Below, in pieces: positions 5,633 through 7,631 of a stretch of DNA of 7,631 nucleotides (position 1 is the stretch's first letter; every line of letters begins with the position of its first letter). The stretch covers positions 1 through 7,631 of the forward strand of contig USCO01000107.1 in the NCBI GenBank assembly GCA_900553135.1. The letters run 5' to 3'. The DNA is from an uncultured Eubacteriales bacterium (GTDB lineage Bacteria; Bacillota; Clostridia; Oscillospirales; Oscillospiraceae). Both the position numbers and the translations under genes were made by a program. The notes beneath the pieces were generated by a model. That model made no database searches. It was given only the letters and a program-made list of their open reading frames with translations, and was not told the DNA's origin.

Positions 5633-6733
5633 TTAATCCTTCATAGGCTCCGAGTCCCGCTCCAGCAGGGCGTCCAGCAGCACCACGGCTGCCGCCGCCT
5701 CCACCACCGGGACGGCCCGGGGCACGATACAGGGGTCGTGGCGGCCCCCGATGACCAATTCCTCCGTTTTTCCCGCGGAGAGACGCAGGGTCTCCTGCCC
5801 CCGGGCAATGGAGGGGGTGGGCTTGAAGGCCGCCCGGAACACCAGGGGCATGCCGTTGGAGATGCCCCCTAAAATGCCGCCGGCGTGGTTCGTTTCCGTG
5901 ACCACCCGGCCCTCCTCCAGACGGAAGGGGTCGTTGTGTTCCGAGCCCCGCATGCGGGCGGCTTCAAAGCCGGAACCGAACTCCACGCCCTTTACCGCGG
6001 GGATGGCGAACAGGGCCCCGGCCAGCTGGCTCTCCAGCCCCCGGAACATGGGGGAGCCCACTCCGGCGGGCAGGCCGGTCACCAGGCACTCCACCACGCC
6101 CCCTACCGAGTCCCCCTCCTCCTTGGCGGTGAGGATGGCGCTGCGCATCCGCTCCCCCGCCTTGGGGTCCAGGGTGGGGAAGGGCGCCGCCTGGAGGGCG
6201 TCCAGGTTTTTCTTCTCCTCCCCCATGGGGTCAAAGGGCCGGTCGCTCACCTGGGCGATGGCGGCGATGTGGGCGGCAATGGTGATGCCCCGGCGGGCCA
6301 AAATCTGCTTGCAGATGCCCCCGGCAATGCACAGGGGGGCGGTGAGCCGCCCGGAGAAGTGGCCCCCTCCCGCCCGGTCCTGGTAGCCCCCGTACTTCAC
6401 CTGGGCGGTGTAGTCGGCGTGGGCGGGGCGGGGCTGGTCGGCCAGGTGGGCGTAGTCCCCCGAGCGGGTGTTGGTGTTTTCAATGACGGCGGTGAGGGGG
6501 GCCCCGCAGGTCACCCCCTCCACCAGGCCGCACAGCACCTTGGGGGCGTCGGCCTCCTTGCGGGGGGTGGCGGTGGCGGTGCGCCCCGGGGCCCGGCGGT
6601 CCAGGAAGGTTTGAAGCTCCGCCAGGTCCACCCGCTCCCCGGCGGGCAGGCCGTCCACCGTGACCCCGATGGCCGGGGAATGGGACTGGCCGAAGATGGC
6701 CAGATGAAGATTTTTACCGTAATACGAGGCCAT
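5633..6733 (-). CDS. aroC: Chorismate synthase
   Basis: AroC eliminates phosphate from 5-enolpyruvylshikimate-3-phosphate to make chorismate, using reduced FMN. The 366-residue protein has the normal length. It opens with the signature FGQSHSPAIGVTVDGLPAG (14-32, with His18); then come RRAPGR at 46-51, RPAHADY at 102-108 with the second conserved His105, AGGGHFSGRLTA at 121-132, and the C-terminal RHDPCIVPRAVPVVEA at 331-346. I chose the ATG at 6733 because GGGAGG lies about eight bases before it and MASYYG matches the family N-terminus; an ATG eight codons further upstream adds residues unlike the family. The start lies inside the 3' end of aroA (20-base overlap), pointing to translational coupling. 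Whether it reduces its own flavin cannot be told from this sequence. Confidence 0.96.
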   Translation of the reverse strand: MASYYGKNLHLAIFGQSHSPAIGVTVDGLPAGERVDLAELQTFLDRRAPGRTATATPRKEADAPKVLCGLVEGVTCGAPLTAVIENTNTRSGDYAHLADQPRPAHADYTAQVKYGGYQDRAGGGHFSGRLTAPLCIAGGICKQILARRGITIAAHIAAIAQVSDRPFDPMGEEKKNLDALQAAPFPTLDPKAGERMRSAILTAKEEGDSVGGVVECLVTGLPAGVGSPMFRGLESQLAGALFAIPAVKGVEFGSGFEAARMRGSEHNDPFRLEEGRVVTETNHAGGILGGISNGMPLVFRAAFKPTPSIARGQETLRLSAGKTEELVIGGRHDPCIVPRAVPVVEAAAAVVLLDALLERDSEPMKD

Positions 6734-7631
6734 GGACCTTCCCTCCCAGCATTTCATAGTCCTGCCAGAAGCCCGGGTAGGACTTTTTCACACATTCCGC
6801 CCCCAAAATGGTCACGGGCTGCTCACAGGCCACGGCGGCCACGGCGGCCATCATGGCGATGCGGTGGTCGTTGCAGGCGTCCACGGTGCCGCCGGTCAGC
6901 CGCGCCCGGCCCTGGATGTCCAGGAAATCCGGCCCCTGGGTCACGTCGGCCCCCAGGGCCTGGAGGGTCTTGGCGATGGTGTCCAGGCGGTCGCTCTCCT
7001 TCATGCGCAGCCGCCCGGCGTTTTTCAGCCGGGTGCGGCCCGCGCGGACCGCCGCCATAAGGGCCAGAGGGGGCGCCAGGTCGGGACACTGGGACAGGTC
7101 CACCTCGCTCTCCCCCGGCTTTGCCAGGGTCCAGTAGTCCAGGGCGATGCACCGGTCCCCCTGGACGGACTCCACATTCATGCCCTGGATGGCCACCTGG
7201 CCGCCCAGGAAGTTGGCGGCGTACCAGAAGGCGGCGTTGGACCAGTCGGCCTCCACAACGAAATCCCCGCTCTGGTACCGCTGGCCCCCGGGGATGTAGA
7301 AGTCCCCGCCCCGCTGCTCCACCCGGATGCCGAAACGCTCCAGCACGTCCAGGGTCAGCTCCACATAGCCCCGGGATTCCAGGGGGGTGGTGCAGCGCAG
7401 CCAGGAGCTGCCCTCCAGCAGGGGCAGGGCGTAGAGCAGTCCGGTGAAGAACTGGCTGGACACGTCTCCGGGCAGGGCGTACTCCCCGGGCTCCAGGGCC
7501 AGGGCGTCATAGCCCCGCCCGCCGTCCACGGAGAGCATGCCATCCTCCAGCTTCCAGGAGATCCCCTTCTCCCGGAACAGGTTCTCGTAGGGGGTAAGGG
7601 GCCGCTCCATGAGACGGCCCCGGCCGGTAAA
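6714..7631 (-). CDS. aroA: 3-phosphoshikimate 1-carboxyvinyltransferase (EPSP synthase), 5' end outside window
   Basis: AroA joins phosphoenolpyruvate to shikimate-3-phosphate, giving EPSP. The frame is open to the window edge, so the visible 305 residues lack roughly the first 120 of a usual ~430-residue enzyme, including the N-terminal PEP/glyphosate-contact loop. The visible part begins FTGRGRLMERPL, matching the GxxxLxxRP segment of the family. It then shows GDVSSQF (55-61, shikimate-phosphate contacts), EADWSNAAFW (127-136), CPDLAPP (182-188, with the Asp corresponding to the catalytic Asp313 of E. coli), RMKESDR (209-215), NDHRIAM (254-260) and KKSYPGF (282-288). The internal ATG at 7610 is not the start because family sequence continues upstream of it. 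It is the first visible gene of the leftward aro operon and overlaps aroC by 20 bases. Glyphosate sensitivity class cannot be judged without the missing N-terminus. Confidence 0.95.
   Translation of the reverse strand, partial: FTGRGRLMERPLTPYENLFREKGISWKLEDGMLSVDGGRGYDALALEPGEYALPGDVSSQFFTGLLYALPLLEGSSWLRCTTPLESRGYVELTLDVLERFGIRVEQRGGDFYIPGGQRYQSGDFVVEADWSNAAFWYAANFLGGQVAIQGMNVESVQGDRCIALDYWTLAKPGESEVDLSQCPDLAPPLALMAAVRAGRTRLKNAGRLRMKESDRLDTIAKTLQALGADVTQGPDFLDIQGRARLTGGTVDACNDHRIAMMAAVAAVACEQPVTILGAECVKKSYPGFWQDYEMLGGKVHGLVLR

Noticed and set aside
6734..6757. Alternative aroC start eight codons upstream
   Set aside because: The added residues do not match chorismate synthases, and the GGGAGG ribosome binding site is placed for the ATG at 6733.
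6830..6847. Tandem 9-mer CCACGGCGG repeated twice
   Set aside because: It simply encodes the Ala-Ala-Val run after the DHRIAM motif of aroA and needs no other explanation.
5885..7060. Plus-strand open frame (391 codons) opposite aroC and aroA
   Set aside because: It is an antisense shadow of two real genes with no family resemblance.
7608..7610. ATG at 7610 as the aroA start
   Set aside because: The frame continues to the window edge with EPSP synthase-like sequence (FTGRGRL before MERPL), and a start here would remove an essential domain.
1..7631. Defence system, prophage, toxin-antitoxin pair, CRISPR or structured RNA
   Set aside because: Nearly every base is accounted for by housekeeping repair and aromatic biosynthesis genes. 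No repeats, integrases, tRNA-like or riboswitch-like structures were seen.

Overview
The window is ordinary, gene-dense chromosome from a high-GC anaerobic Firmicute, most likely an Oscillospiraceae-type Clostridium relative (Flavonifractor/Oscillibacter-like). This placement is an inference from the strong AGGAGG-type ribosome binding sites, tightly packed genes, GC-rich codon use, and the shikimate dehydrogenase-shikimate kinase and chorismate mutase-prephenate dehydratase fusions. There are no RNA genes, insertion sequences, CRISPR arrays or phage genes, and I did not find a new multi-gene system.

Left half, plus strand. About 230 bases of AT-rich leader hold a promoter and a striking inverted repeat close to the PerR (Fur-family peroxide regulator) operator consensus. 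A three-gene run follows: mutY (adenine glycosylase for 8-oxoguanine:A mispairs), a radical SAM protein of the PflX/COG1313 type, and a GNAT acetyltransferase of the phosphinothricin-acetyltransferase type. Gaps are 21 and 2 bases, so they probably share one transcript. It ends at a strong hairpin with T-tracts on both sides that can serve both converging transcripts.

Right half, minus strand. An aromatic amino acid operon reads leftward: aroA (5' end outside the window), aroC, pheA (chorismate mutase-prephenate dehydratase-ACT), an aroE-aroK fusion, and aroQ. Junctions are a 20-base overlap, a 52-base gap, a 4-base gap and an ATGA overlap. Together these encode 3-dehydroquinate to dehydroshikimate (AroQ), shikimate (AroE domain), shikimate-3-phosphate (AroK domain), EPSP (AroA), chorismate (AroC), then prephenate and phenylpyruvate (PheA). 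DAHP synthase, 3-dehydroquinate synthase and the tyrosine branch are not in the window; they may lie upstream of aroA.

The points most worth a second look are the PerR-like box over the mutY promoter, the exact 15-bp in-frame duplication in the acetyltransferase, and the uncharacterised radical SAM gene between mutY and the acetyltransferase.
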